A stretch of 5,186 nucleotides of DNA. Origin: an uncultured Saprospiraceae bacterium. Its GTDB lineage: Bacteria > Bacteroidota > Bacteroidia > Chitinophagales > Saprospiraceae. The stretch is taken from NCBI GenBank assembly GCA_905479665.1, contig CAJQNM010000048.1, positions 1-5,186 of the forward strand, given 5' to 3'. Position numbers and translations under genes: made by a program. Of this stretch, positions 5,142 to 5,186 are shown piece after piece. Under the pieces are notes generated by a model that worked only from the letters and a program-made list of their open reading frames with translations, was not told where the DNA came from and did not search any database. How positions within the stretch are numbered: the stretch's first letter is position 1; each line of letters opens with the position of its first letter.

Positions 5142-5159
5142 TTAGTAAGTGATTTGCAC

Positions 5160-5167
5160 TAAACATA
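5160..5167 (-). promoter_or_regulatory. Candidate -7 box for the DUF1080 gene
   Basis: On the minus strand TATGTTTA matches the Bacteroidota -7 consensus TAnnTTTG except for the last base. It lies 18 bp from the start codon, a short leader typical of the phylum. The expected TTG element would fall just beyond the window edge, so the promoter can be only half tested. Confidence 0.35.
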
Positions 5168-5186
5168 CATAATCCTGGCTACTCGT

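Overview
The window most likely comes from the Bacteroidota, probably a free-living Cytophagales-like bacterium. Three things point there. The genes lack strong Shine-Dalgarno sites. Several starts sit just downstream of sequences resembling the Bacteroidota promoter (TTG, 19-21 bp, TAnnTTTG). Exported sugar-metabolism proteins carry short Sec signals ending before Q. The phylum call is an inference from style, not from a marker gene.

Layout. Positions 1-581 (minus strand) hold a RES/Xre type II toxin-antitoxin pair. The Xre/MbcA/ParS-like antitoxin is complete. The RES toxin is cut by the window edge after 52 codons and starts at a GTG only 9 nt past the antitoxin stop, in the same frame. 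Positions 681-1559 (minus) encode a bile acid:sodium symporter (BASS) family transporter. It has a good intrinsic terminator overlapping its stop codon, and a TTTGGT-CCT-ACCAAA palindrome just upstream that resembles a FadR-type GntR operator. Positions 1769-2545 (minus) encode an exported DsbA-like thiol oxidoreductase with a CSWC active site. Divergent from it, 2666-3772 (plus) encodes an exported Gfo/Idh/MocA-family NAD(P)-dependent sugar oxidoreductase. Converging on that gene is a pyridoxamine 5'-phosphate oxidase-like flavoprotein gene (3802-4289, minus) that appears broken by a 1-nt frameshift near its start. Last, 4377-5141 (minus) encodes an exported DUF1080 (3-keto-disaccharide hydrolase) family protein.

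How they may work together. The antitoxin and toxin form a self-contained stress or phage-defence type module. The exported Gfo/Idh/MocA protein and the exported DUF1080 protein fit the 3-keto-glycoside route: oxidation of a sugar at C3, then cleavage of the 3-keto-glycoside. They are separated by the broken flavoprotein gene and lie on opposite strands, so co-regulation is not shown. The symporter and the DsbA-like protein look like independent single-gene units. No RNA genes, CRISPR arrays, insertion sequences or phage genes were seen. No gap between genes reaches 300 bases; the largest, 1560-1768, holds the GntR-like palindrome and a nested stem-loop.
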